64,000 nucleotides of DNA from an uncultured SAR116 cluster alpha proteobacterium (GTDB taxonomy: Bacteria; Pseudomonadota; Alphaproteobacteria; Puniceispirillales; Marisalimonadaceae), in NCBI GenBank assembly GCA_902543145.1, contig CACBXG010000003.1, positions 1 to 64,000 of the forward strand, in the 5' to 3' direction. The notes under the pieces were generated by a model that had not been told where the DNA came from, searched no databases, and saw nothing but the letters and a program-made list of their open reading frames with translations. Shown here one piece after another: positions 32,350 to 41,511 of the stretch (its first letter is position 1; every line of letters begins with the position of its first letter). A program made the position numbers and the translations under genes.

Positions 32350-32616
32350 CTAATGTTTTTTTTTCTCAAAAACATACTTTGATAACTTTACAAAAAACAT
32401 TACTACACCTAATAAAATTATTAATGTCGCAGCATTTGAAGGTGTAACAAAATCTAAATAATGTAATTTATCACTTTGTATAAGAGCCAAAAGTACAATA
32501 AAAATAACTGCTAATAAAAATAATCTAATAATATAACAGTTGCTGCATTTGTAAGGTTCCTTAATTTCTTTAGAAGGCATTGAATTTGCATTTTTGTTTG
32601 TCATAAAATATATCAA
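32350..32616 (-). CDS. Small hypothetical membrane protein
   Basis: Two hydrophobic segments, CSNC motif. Confidence 0.45.
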   Translation of the reverse strand: MIYFMTNKNANSMPSKEIKEPYKCSNCYIIRLFLLAVIFIVLLALIQSDKLHYLDFVTPSNAATLIILLGVVMFFVKLSKYVFEKKKH

Positions 32617-32850
32617 CTTATTAAAGCCAAATAATTGACTTTTTATTTTAAATAAAAAAAAAATTTTTTAAACATAAAAAAATTAAACAATTTAAATCAC
32701 TGTTATTATTGCTAGTTTTCGTATTAGCATAGTAATAAAAAAAGTCATTTTTTCGTCATTTTTTTTTGTCAAATTAAGATTTTGATTTTATTAATTTTAA
32801 TTGTTTTTATCTGTTTCACTATTTTGAATTTATCAATTGTGGAGATTTAA

Positions 32851-34335
32851 ATGAAATTAGGACAACAGTTAAATATTAAACAAAATCAGTCTTTAATAAT
32901 GACACCACAGTTGCAACAAGCAATAAAATTGTTGCAACTAACAAATATTGAATTATCAGATTTTATTGATAAAGCACAGTTAGAAAATCCATTTTTAAAA
33001 GAAAATAGTCCAACAATAACCAAAAAAAATATGGAAGAAAAAAATTCAAATACATACGAAAATATGAATAGTTCAATAGATCCACTAATGAATAATAGTA
33101 AAGTTGATTTAGAAAACACTTTCGATACGCATGTATCTTCGAATTCAATAATGGAAAATAAAAAGCTTTTTGATAAAGAAGTGATTAGATCAGGATCAAT
33201 TACATCTGCTGGAGAGGTAATAGAAAAAACACTCAAGCATAAAAGTTCTTTAAGAGAACATTTAATAAATCAAATAAATTTAACCTTTAAGAATGATCAT
33301 AGTAAAAGTATTGCAATTGCTATGACAGATTATCTTCATCCAAGTGGTTGGTTTATTTCATCTATAAGTGAAGTTGCAAAAGAATTGAATGTTGAAATTT
33401 CTATGATCGAAAAAACACTTTCAAAATTAAAAACTCTAGAGCCTATTGGAATTTTTTCACAAAATTTAGCAGAATGTTTGAAGATACAATTAGTTGAAAA
33501 CAAACAATTTAATCAGCATTTTGAAATTCTTCTTGAAAACCTTAATATGTTACCCTCAGGAAAATTTAGACAAATTAGTAAACTTTGCAAAGTCTCTGAA
33601 GATAAATTATTTAAAATGATCAGAATTTTAAGATCACTCAATCCCAAACCTGCTGAAGATTTTATTCAAGAAAATACAAATGTTGATCAACCAGATATAA
33701 TTGTAACAAGATCTGCCAAAGGATGGCGTATTGACTTAAATGGTTCAACTTTACCAAGTGTTAATGTAGATGAATCTTATATTGAGGAAATAAATAGTTA
33801 TAAACTTGATGAAAAAAGTAATACTTTTGCATTAGAAAAGATTGGAGAAGCTCGCTGGTTAAAAAAAGCAGTTGATCAAAGAAATAAAACAATTTTAAAA
33901 GTTACCTCTGAAATTTTAAAAAAACAAGTAGGTTTCTTTAGACATGGTTTTAGCCATATGAAACCAATGATACTTAAAGATATTTCTGATGAAATTGGAA
34001 TGCATGAAAGTACAGTTTCAAGAGTCACTAATAGTAAATTAATATTAACAGAGTGGGGTGTAATGCCACTGAAAAATTTCTTCTCTGCATCAATTTTAGG
34101 TTCAGAAAACTCAGAATTACATGCTGCTTCTGCTGTAAGAGAGACTATTAAAAATTTAATTTCGGCAGAAATTGTAGGTAAACCATTAAGTGATGATAAA
34201 TTAGCTGGAATTTTGAATAAAGAAGGTATGGATGTTGCTAGAAGGACAGTAGCGAAATATAGAGATATGTTAAACATACCATCTAGTTCACAAAGAAGAA
34301 AACAAGCTAGATTAATGAAATTTGCATCAAACTAA
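32851..34335 (+). CDS. rpoN: RNA polymerase sigma-54 factor
   Basis: N-terminal LIMTPQLQQAIKLLQLTNIEL; RpoN box ARRTVAKYRDMLNIPSSSQRR. Confidence 0.97.
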   Translation: MKLGQQLNIKQNQSLIMTPQLQQAIKLLQLTNIELSDFIDKAQLENPFLKENSPTITKKNMEEKNSNTYENMNSSIDPLMNNSKVDLENTFDTHVSSNSIMENKKLFDKEVIRSGSITSAGEVIEKTLKHKSSLREHLINQINLTFKNDHSKSIAIAMTDYLHPSGWFISSISEVAKELNVEISMIEKTLSKLKTLEPIGIFSQNLAECLKIQLVENKQFNQHFEILLENLNMLPSGKFRQISKLCKVSEDKLFKMIRILRSLNPKPAEDFIQENTNVDQPDIIVTRSAKGWRIDLNGSTLPSVNVDESYIEEINSYKLDEKSNTFALEKIGEARWLKKAVDQRNKTILKVTSEILKKQVGFFRHGFSHMKPMILKDISDEIGMHESTVSRVTNSKLILTEWGVMPLKNFFSASILGSENSELHAASAVRETIKNLISAEIVGKPLSDDKLAGILNKEGMDVARRTVAKYRDMLNIPSSSQRRKQARLMKFASN

Positions 34336-34357
34336 ATAATAAAATTTATAATTATTT

Positions 34358-34570
34358 TTAAATTGTTATCGGAGAATTTATAAATTTAGAGTTTAAAATA
34401 TATTTTAATGGTATTTTATTTTTACGTTTTTTAATACCCTTTTGATCATAGTAATCAATTTGAATAATAAAGTCGTTTAAATTATTTAATAAAATTTTCT
34501 TATTATTTGTAAATTTATTTATTTCTTCTAAATTCATAACTAATCTCCTTTTATAGAGCATTTGATGCAT
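34358..34570 (-). CDS. Hypothetical small protein
   Basis: Short ORF between rpoN and the M23 peptidase; no domain recognised. Confidence 0.35.
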   Translation of the reverse strand: MHQMLYKRRLVMNLEEINKFTNNKKILLNNLNDFIIQIDYYDQKGIKKRKNKIPLKYILNSKFINSPITI

Positions 34571-34589
34571 TTGTTATGCCAAAGATTGA

Positions 34590-35927
34590 TTAGTTTAAGT
34601 TTTTATTTGCAAAATTCTTTAAACTTGTCCTACTTAGAAGGTTCCTACCAATTTTTATATAAGTGGCAGGATTTTGAGATTTTCCATTTACAGAAATTTC
34701 ATAATGAAGATGTGCCCCTTTTACCTTTCCTGTTCGACCCATTTTACCTATTACTTGGCCTTCACTAACTAAATCACCTCGTCTTACGTTGATTTTTGCT
34801 AGATGACCATATGTGGTCATTATTCCATAATTATGTTTTATTCTGATAACTTTACCAAAAGAACCATGATATCCAGCAAATACTACAGTTCCATCAGCAG
34901 AGACTGATACATTTTCTTGCCATGTCCCAGCTAAATCTATGCCGTGGTGCATTCTATATTTACCTGTAACTGGATGTTTTCTAGGTCCATAAGGACTAGA
35001 TACATAATAATGTTCCATAGGTGGTTTTAATGGAATATTTTGAAGTGCATCTTTATAAATTGAAAGCAAATTTATTCTTTCTTTTAAACTTCGAAAAAAT
35101 TCATCACTATCGGGATCAATTACCTTAGTTTTTTTAGTAATTGACTTTAAACTTACTAAATCGTTGTCATTTAACTTAACGTTAATCAAATCAAAAACAT
35201 TTTCCATTTGAGATATTTCATTATCAACAGAAGCAATAAAGCGAATTGTTTTTACTTTATCATTTATTTTTGGAGGCTTAGGAACAAAATCACCATTAAG
35301 TTCATTGGAAGTAGTGTTTTCAGAAATGAAAATATTACTCTCGTTTACAAGTTGATTTGTAAAATTAATAGGTAAATCTTGATTTCTCATAGTTTCATTA
35401 AACAAATCGATGTTTAAATTTTTTGTTGTCGTTTGGTTGTTAACTTCTTTTAAATCTTCGCCGACAATTTCTTTGTTATTAATATTTTTGTTAACCAAAG
35501 GCTCATACGAAATTGTATCATTTTCCTCAAATAAAAAATTATTTTTTAGAATGGGTAATGAAATATTTGATTGGTCGTTAGTATTAATGTTAACGACAGT
35601 GTCAGAGTCATTTTCTATCGGATTACTAATATTTGCTGAGGCTACAGTTATAATATCATTCTTTTTAGCTACATCTATCGCTGAGTGAATGCCTTTTGCT
35701 GACCAATAAATTATACTTGTTAAACCAATGATTGTTGTCATTACAAAACTAGCATAGTGAATTGGTTTAAAAGCTATTTCAATGGGCCCTCTTTTAGTAA
35801 ATATTAAAAAACGTCTTTCTGAAAAAAGTCCAACTTTTTTGTCTTTTTTAATTTCTTCTCCAAAACGTTGCCCTGTTTTTACGGGAGGAAGTTTTTTTCC
35901 GAATTTGTTTAATGTGGTATTAACCAC
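34590..35927 (-). CDS. M23 family metallopeptidase (LytM-type)
   Basis: SSPYGPRKHPVTGKYRMHHGIDLAG; TTYGHLAKINVRRGDLVSEGQVIGKMGRTGKVKGAHLHYEI. Confidence 0.95.
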   Translation of the reverse strand: MVNTTLNKFGKKLPPVKTGQRFGEEIKKDKKVGLFSERRFLIFTKRGPIEIAFKPIHYASFVMTTIIGLTSIIYWSAKGIHSAIDVAKKNDIITVASANISNPIENDSDTVVNINTNDQSNISLPILKNNFLFEENDTISYEPLVNKNINNKEIVGEDLKEVNNQTTTKNLNIDLFNETMRNQDLPINFTNQLVNESNIFISENTTSNELNGDFVPKPPKINDKVKTIRFIASVDNEISQMENVFDLINVKLNDNDLVSLKSITKKTKVIDPDSDEFFRSLKERINLLSIYKDALQNIPLKPPMEHYYVSSPYGPRKHPVTGKYRMHHGIDLAGTWQENVSVSADGTVVFAGYHGSFGKVIRIKHNYGIMTTYGHLAKINVRRGDLVSEGQVIGKMGRTGKVKGAHLHYEISVNGKSQNPATYIKIGRNLLSRTSLKNFANKNLN

Positions 35928-35930
35928 TTA

Positions 35931-36314
35931 CTACTCCATACCAATATATAAAAAGTACAAAATCCCAATATTAGATAAAACTTGTAAAGTAACTAATAAC
36001 GTCAACACTTTACTAGAGACTGGGTTTTTAACTGACAAACTTACTGCAGGAAAAGAATCGTTTCTGTTAAAAGTTTTATTACCTTTATTTTCATTATCAT
36101 CAAATTTGTCAGAATCATTTTTTACCTTAAAATTTTGATTCGGGAAACTATTTTTATTTTCCATTGAAAGAGAAATGTTTGAATTACTAGTTTTTTGATG
36201 AATTTGCAAAGGCGAATCAACAGAAACTTGTTCTGTACCTTCATTTTCAATCTCTATACGCATTTTTTCAATTCGATCTCTTAAATCAATTATTTCATCT
36301 GCCATAATATCCAA
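35931..36314 (-). CDS. Hypothetical protein with N-terminal DLRxRIxKMR motif and C-terminal TM
   Basis: MDIMADEIIDLRDRIEKMRIEIENEG...SSKVLTLLVTLQVLSNIGILYFLYIGME. Confidence 0.6.
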   Translation of the reverse strand: MDIMADEIIDLRDRIEKMRIEIENEGTEQVSVDSPLQIHQKTSNSNISLSMENKNSFPNQNFKVKNDSDKFDDNENKGNKTFNRNDSFPAVSLSVKNPVSSKVLTLLVTLQVLSNIGILYFLYIGME

Positions 36315-36484
36315 CTTTAAATTTTTGATTTCTAATAATTATTATGGCAAGTTAATTGCATCATTCATACCAAATAAATAAATTTTGTTTAATTTTTTAA
36401 ATTTAAATTTACGGTAGTAACATATATGTAGTTGTAGTAGGTTAAATTTGATAAATTTTAATTATTAGAAAAAGGATTTCCAAG

Positions 36485-36823
36485 ATGTTAGGAAAAACAA
36501 ACGATACTGAAAATGCAAAATCTGTAATTTCAAGTGACATGAAGATAAAAGGTAAAATTTCAGCAGATGGAGATTTAGTATTATTAGGGTCAGTTGTTGG
36601 AGATATCAAATGTCATAGTTTATCAGTAGAAGATACTGGGACTTTAAAAGGGAATATTGATGCAGATATTGTAACAGTATCTGGTAAATGTGATGGTCAA
36701 GTCTCAGGTGATATTGTTTCAATAAAATCTACTGGTAAAATTAATGGTGAAGTTTTTTATGAAAATATTTCAATAGAGGAAGGTGCTATTGTAGAGGCTC
36801 AAGTAGGAAAAAGAAAAAAATAG
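36485..36823 (+). CDS. Bactofilin (polymer-forming)
   Basis: ISSDMKIKGKISADGDLVLLGSVVGDIKCHSLSVEDTGTLKGNIDADIVTVSGKCDGQV. Confidence 0.93.
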   Translation: MLGKTNDTENAKSVISSDMKIKGKISADGDLVLLGSVVGDIKCHSLSVEDTGTLKGNIDADIVTVSGKCDGQVSGDIVSIKSTGKINGEVFYENISIEEGAIVEAQVGKRKK

Positions 36824-36825
36824 AA

Positions 36826-36845
36826 TAAAATAAAATAAAATAAAA
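36826..36845 (+). repeat. 4x TAAAA pentanucleotide tandem repeat in the bactofilin 1-2 spacer
   Basis: TAAAATAAAATAAAATAAAA immediately 5' of the ggaga RBS. Confidence 0.8.
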
Positions 36846-36853
36846 GGAGATTT

Positions 36854-37246
36854 TTGATGGCAAATAAACAGGCAGTTTTGGGATCTGGGGCAAGATTTAC
36901 CGGTAAAATATCTAATGCCAAATCCATTGAAATCAATGGATATGTTGAAGCTGATTTAACAACTGAAAAAGTTACTATTGGTTCAACTGGAAAATTTCAT
37001 GGAAAAGTTGATTCAGAATTAGTGGTTATTGCTGGAGAGTATGAAGGAAAAATGAAGGCTGATAGTGTTTGGTTAACTGAAACTTCAAGAATTAGTGGTG
37101 AGGTTCATTATAAGTCATTACAAATGGATAGAGGTGCAGCTTTAAATTGCAGGGTAGTACACAATTGGACTAAGGCTGATGCAAAAAAAGCGGAAGAAAC
37201 TAATGAAACTGAAGAAGTTCAAGAAGATAACACAGAAGACAAATAA
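36854..37246 (+). CDS. Bactofilin (polymer-forming)
   Basis: GSGARFTGKISNAKSIEINGYVEADLTTEKVTIGSTGKFHGKVDSELVVIAGEYEGKM. Confidence 0.92.
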   Translation: MMANKQAVLGSGARFTGKISNAKSIEINGYVEADLTTEKVTIGSTGKFHGKVDSELVVIAGEYEGKMKADSVWLTETSRISGEVHYKSLQMDRGAALNCRVVHNWTKADAKKAEETNETEEVQEDNTEDK

Positions 37247-37270
37247 TTTAGGTTTTTATAAGGATTTATT

Positions 37271-37585
37271 ATGAGTGAAATAACATATATATCAGAAGAA
37301 TTGGTTATGGAGGGCAACTTAGATTCTGCCGGATCATCAGTTGTAGTTGCTGGAAGATTTAAAGGTGAACTAAGAGCTAAAGATGTACTTCTTGAAGCTA
37401 ACAGTATTTTTGACGGAAACTTGATTGCCGACAAAGTTACATTAGGTGGGCTTGTAAAAGGTGAAGTTGCAGCAAATACTCTCAATGTTGCAAGTAGTGC
37501 AAAAGTTGAAGGTAATTTGAAAACTAATGCTTTATCTATTGATTTAGGGGCAGAAGTTTCAGGAAGTATAACTAGAATTTCCTAA
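37271..37585 (+). CDS. Bactofilin (polymer-forming)
   Basis: ISEELVMEGNLDSAGSSVVVAGRFKGELRAKDVLLEANSIFDGNLIADKVTLGGLVKGEV. Confidence 0.92.
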   Translation: MSEITYISEELVMEGNLDSAGSSVVVAGRFKGELRAKDVLLEANSIFDGNLIADKVTLGGLVKGEVAANTLNVASSAKVEGNLKTNALSIDLGAEVSGSITRIS

Positions 37586-37864
37586 TTACTGTAAAATTTT
37601 TTGCTTTAATGTTGTTTTTATACATTCATTAAAAAATTTTTTTGTGCTTTCTTCACCTGTTAACTTTGTAAGCTTCATTGAAGCGTATCTTCCTGCAGCA
37701 AGAGCTATAGCAAGATCATCTTCTTCAATTTTTGAGACTTGATTAAGATAATCTTCAATTTCGTCTCTGATCCGAATTAGCTTTTTTTCATAAAAATCTT
37801 CTTGGTTAGTGTTGCATGAAGAAAAATCTAATTTAATTATCTGGCCCATGTTAACTTTCATCAT
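37586..37864 (-). CDS. Hypothetical protein
   Basis: Convergent with the bactofilins; no recognised domain. Confidence 0.5.
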   Translation of the reverse strand: MMKVNMGQIIKLDFSSCNTNQEDFYEKKLIRIRDEIEDYLNQVSKIEEDDLAIALAAGRYASMKLTKLTGEESTKKFFNECIKTTLKQKILQ

Positions 37865-37940
37865 ATTTATTTATACATTTAATTTAACGACTAAACTGAT
37901 ATAATTTTAATTTTTAAAGACAATTTTTTAAATCCACAAA

Positions 37941-38762
37941 ATGATAAATTTTCAAATATATAAAAATGGACAACAAATAGAATTTGAAAGCAAAAATACT
38001 CACTTTGATGATAAAAATAATCAAACATTATTTATTTTTCATGGTCTTTATGGAAGAGGTAAAAATTGGAATACATTTTCTAAAAAATTAAGTAAAGAAA
38101 AAAATAAGATAGTGGTGACAGTGGATTTAAGAAATCATGGAGGAAATCATTTCGAAGAAGATATTTCATATATGTTAATGATGAATGATATTGTAAGTCT
38201 CTTCAATTACCTTGGCATAGAAAAAACTAATTTATTGGGGCATTCAATGGGTGGTAAATTAGCTATGATGATTACCTTATTAAAGCCAAAATATGTTAAT
38301 AAAGTCATAATAGCTGATATAGCTCCTATTGATTATGATAATGATGATAGTCTAATAATAAATTCTCTTTTAAATATGAATTTAGATTTAATAAAAAATA
38401 GGGGAGAAGCTGATGTTATTTTGGCTGAATATATAGATCAAAAGTTTTTAAGGTCATTTTTATTACAAAATCTTGAATTAGTAGATGGAAAATATAAATG
38501 GTCAATTAATCTGAAAGCAATTAAGAAATCTCTAAATGAATTAAGAAAGTTTCCTACTATAAATAATATTAAAAGATTTAATAAAGAAGTACTTTGCATC
38601 TACGGAGGAAAAAGTAATTATGTTAAAGAGGAATATTTTAAGATATTTAAAATTTTTTTTCCTAATATTTTATTTCATGAAATTAAAGATGCAGACCATT
38701 TTTTACACATACAAAACCCATTAGAATTTTATGAAGTTTCAAAAAAATTTTTAAATAATTAA
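37941..38762 (+). CDS. Alpha/beta hydrolase
   Basis: IFHGLYGRGKNW; LLGHSMGGKLAMM nucleophile elbow; DADHFLHIQNP. Confidence 0.9.
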   Translation: MINFQIYKNGQQIEFESKNTHFDDKNNQTLFIFHGLYGRGKNWNTFSKKLSKEKNKIVVTVDLRNHGGNHFEEDISYMLMMNDIVSLFNYLGIEKTNLLGHSMGGKLAMMITLLKPKYVNKVIIADIAPIDYDNDDSLIINSLLNMNLDLIKNRGEADVILAEYIDQKFLRSFLLQNLELVDGKYKWSINLKAIKKSLNELRKFPTINNIKRFNKEVLCIYGGKSNYVKEEYFKIFKIFFPNILFHEIKDADHFLHIQNPLEFYEVSKKFLNN

Positions 38763-38805
38763 ATATCGTATTGTTTCAAAATATTAAAAAATGTATTAAA
38801 TATTC

Positions 38806-39678
38806 ATGAATAAGAAATTAGAAACACATATATTAAAATTATCTTGTAAAGATCAGGTAGGAATTGTCGCAAATATTTCTTCAATTCTGGCTGAATCGAA
38901 TTGTAATATTGTTGAGTCTAAACAATTTACAGATCAAAAAAACGGTAACTTTTTTATCAGACAAAGTTTTTTATTACTTAATAATGAAATGTTACCAAGT
39001 TTAAGAAATAATTTAGAGATGTTAGCAAAGAAATTAAATGCAGACTTTTTCTTATCTGAGATTGAACGCCCCATGAATACAGTTTTGCTTGTTTCTAAAT
39101 TTGATCATTGTTTAAATGATATCTTGTTTAAGGTTAGGAACAACTCATTAAATTTAAAAATTAAAGCTGTTGTATCAAATCATAAAACTGCAGAAGAGAT
39201 AGCAAGTTTTTCGAATATTCCATTTCATTTTTTACCAATTGAAAAATCAAATAAATTAGATCAGGAAAAAAAACTTAAAGAAATTATTAATAATAATGAT
39301 GTTCAATTAATTGTCTTAGCTCGTTATATGCAAGTGCTATCAGAAGAATTTACAAATGAATATGCAGGAAAAATTATTAATATTCATCATAGCTTTTTGC
39401 CTAGTTTCAAAGGAGCGAAACCTTATCATCAAGCCTTTGAAAGAGGAGTGAAGGTCATTGGTGCAACTGCACATTATGTTACAAAAGATCTTGATGATGG
39501 ACCCATAATTGAACAAGATACTCAAGAGGTTAATCACGAAATGATGCCTAATGATTTGGTTTTAATGGGGAGGGATATTGAAGCAAGAGTTTTGTACAGA
39601 GCCATAAAAGCTCATTCTGAAAGAAGAGTTTTTTTAAACGACAATAGAACAATTGTATTTAGGGGACATAGAATTTAA
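38806..39678 (+). CDS. purU: Formyltetrahydrofolate deformylase
   Basis: N-terminal ACT domain; VLARYMQVLS; INIHHSFLPSFKGAKPYHQAFERGVKVIGATAHYVT. Confidence 0.96.
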   Translation: MNKKLETHILKLSCKDQVGIVANISSILAESNCNIVESKQFTDQKNGNFFIRQSFLLLNNEMLPSLRNNLEMLAKKLNADFFLSEIERPMNTVLLVSKFDHCLNDILFKVRNNSLNLKIKAVVSNHKTAEEIASFSNIPFHFLPIEKSNKLDQEKKLKEIINNNDVQLIVLARYMQVLSEEFTNEYAGKIINIHHSFLPSFKGAKPYHQAFERGVKVIGATAHYVTKDLDDGPIIEQDTQEVNHEMMPNDLVLMGRDIEARVLYRAIKAHSERRVFLNDNRTIVFRGHRI

Positions 39679-39680
39679 GT

Positions 39681-40622
39681 ATGAACAATCAAAAAGAAAA
39701 AGTTATAATTATTGGTTCAGGAGCAGCAGGGTTAACAGCTGCAATATATGCTGCAAGAGCTAATCTGAATCCAATTGTAATTGAAGGTATCCAACCTGGT
39801 GGTCAACTTACAATAACTACAGATGTTGAAAACTATCCAGGATATGCTGATGTTGTTCAAGGTCCATGGATGATGGAACAAATGAGATCTCAGGCACTTA
39901 AAGTTGGAGCTCGCATAATAAATGATATAGTTGTTAAAGTTGATTTAAAAAAAAATGAAAAGATGGTGGTTTTAGATTCAAATAAATCTTTGACAGCAGA
40001 TACAATCATTATAGCCACTGGAGCACAAGCTAAATGGTTAGGTTTAGAGAGTGAAAACAAATTTAATGGAAAAGGCGTTTCAGCCTGTGCAACCTGTGAT
40101 GGGTTTTTCTATAGAAACAAAGTAGTTGCAGTAGTTGGAGGAGGTAATACAGCTGTTGAGGAGGCTCTATACCTTTCGAATATATGTACTAAAGTAAATT
40201 TAATTCATAGACGTGATGTACTAAGATCAGAAAAGATTTTACAAGACAGACTTTTCTCAAAGAAAAACATAAATATTATTTGGAATAATGAAGTTAGCGA
40301 AGTTTTAGGTGATGAAAATGGGGTTAATGCACTTAAATTAATTTCAACAAAAAAAAATCATACAGAGATAATTAAAGTTGATGGTGTTTTTATTGCAATT
40401 GGTCATAGTCCATCAACAAAGCCCTTTAAAGATGTGCTGGATATGGACAATGAAGGTTATATTATAGCTCAAAAACCAGGGTCTACAATTACAAATATAG
40501 ATGGTGTTTTTGCTGCAGGTGATTGTGTTGACAAAATTTACAGGCAAGCCGTAACTGCTGCAGGTATGGGTTGCATGGCTGCGCTTGATGCTGAAAAATG
40601 GATACAAAGCCACAATCTTTAA
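39681..40622 (+). CDS. trxB: Thioredoxin reductase
   Basis: GSGAAGLTAAIYAARA; redox CATC motif; VFAAGDCVD. Confidence 0.97.
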   Translation: MNNQKEKVIIIGSGAAGLTAAIYAARANLNPIVIEGIQPGGQLTITTDVENYPGYADVVQGPWMMEQMRSQALKVGARIINDIVVKVDLKKNEKMVVLDSNKSLTADTIIIATGAQAKWLGLESENKFNGKGVSACATCDGFFYRNKVVAVVGGGNTAVEEALYLSNICTKVNLIHRRDVLRSEKILQDRLFSKKNINIIWNNEVSEVLGDENGVNALKLISTKKNHTEIIKVDGVFIAIGHSPSTKPFKDVLDMDNEGYIIAQKPGSTITNIDGVFAAGDCVDKIYRQAVTAAGMGCMAALDAEKWIQSHNL

Positions 40623-41497
40623 TCATTTAAATTTATTAATTCCATTATTCTGTAAACCAAAGAAGCTACTGTAAAGTCATATGCAAAAAAATTTTTTATT
40701 GGTGAAAATTCAACAACATCAAATCCAACAACTTTTCTACCTCTAATTAAGCTCTTAATTAATTGTAGACTTTCATTAAATCCGAGACCATCAGGTACTG
40801 GTGTTCCTGTAGCGGGCATTACTGAAGGATCTAATCCATCTACATCAAAAGTGATATATATGTTATGTGGAAAGTCTTTTGGTAATTTTAGATCTTTTTT
40901 ATTTCTAATATCCTCAATGTCAAAATATAATATTTCAAAAATATTTCTATTTTTTACTTCTTCTTTGCTTAATGCTCTTACACCAAATTGTGCAACTTTA
41001 TATTTTGATTTACTTAAAAGATACATAACACTTGCGTGTGAATGTACCTTATTTTCATAATTCTTTCTTAAATCAGCATGAGCATCAATTTGTATAATCC
41101 CTATTTCTTCATATTTTGAGAAATTTAATCCTTTAAAAACACCGTTTACAGCACCAAAAGTAATACTATGCTCTCCGCCGAGAATTACTGGTATTTTGTT
41201 TTTTTTGCAAATTTCTTTTGTAATCTTTTCTATATTAAACATCACATTTTCTATACAAAAATTACAATTTAAAAAAGGATGAGTGAAAATACCATTAAGG
41301 CAAGGTTCACTTTCACCTGTAAATCTTTCCAATTCGTTGCTCGCCTCTAGTATGGCTTCCGGACCTTTTGATGTGCCTGTGCCACAAGAGACTGTTTTTT
41401 CAAGAGGTATTGGGAGGATATGAAATTTTGCTTTTTCTTTACTTTTTTCTTCCACAGAAAGTTCTGAGTTTAAAAAAATTTTCTTTGTATTTTTCAT
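40619..41497 (-). CDS. speB: Agmatinase (ureohydrolase family)
   Basis: LGGEHSITFGAV; QIDAHADLR; TFDVDGLDPSVMPATGTPVPDG. Confidence 0.92.
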   Translation of the reverse strand: MKNTKKIFLNSELSVEEKSKEKAKFHILPIPLEKTVSCGTGTSKGPEAILEASNELERFTGESEPCLNGIFTHPFLNCNFCIENVMFNIEKITKEICKKNKIPVILGGEHSITFGAVNGVFKGLNFSKYEEIGIIQIDAHADLRKNYENKVHSHASVMYLLSKSKYKVAQFGVRALSKEEVKNRNIFEILYFDIEDIRNKKDLKLPKDFPHNIYITFDVDGLDPSVMPATGTPVPDGLGFNESLQLIKSLIRGRKVVGFDVVEFSPIKNFFAYDFTVASLVYRIMELINLND

Positions 41498-41511
41498 TTC
41501 TTTACCTAAAG

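Noticed and set aside
32617-32850. Possible ncRNA in the AT-rich gap before rpoN
   Set aside because: Mostly homopolymer A/T runs with no convincing stem-loops or conserved motif.
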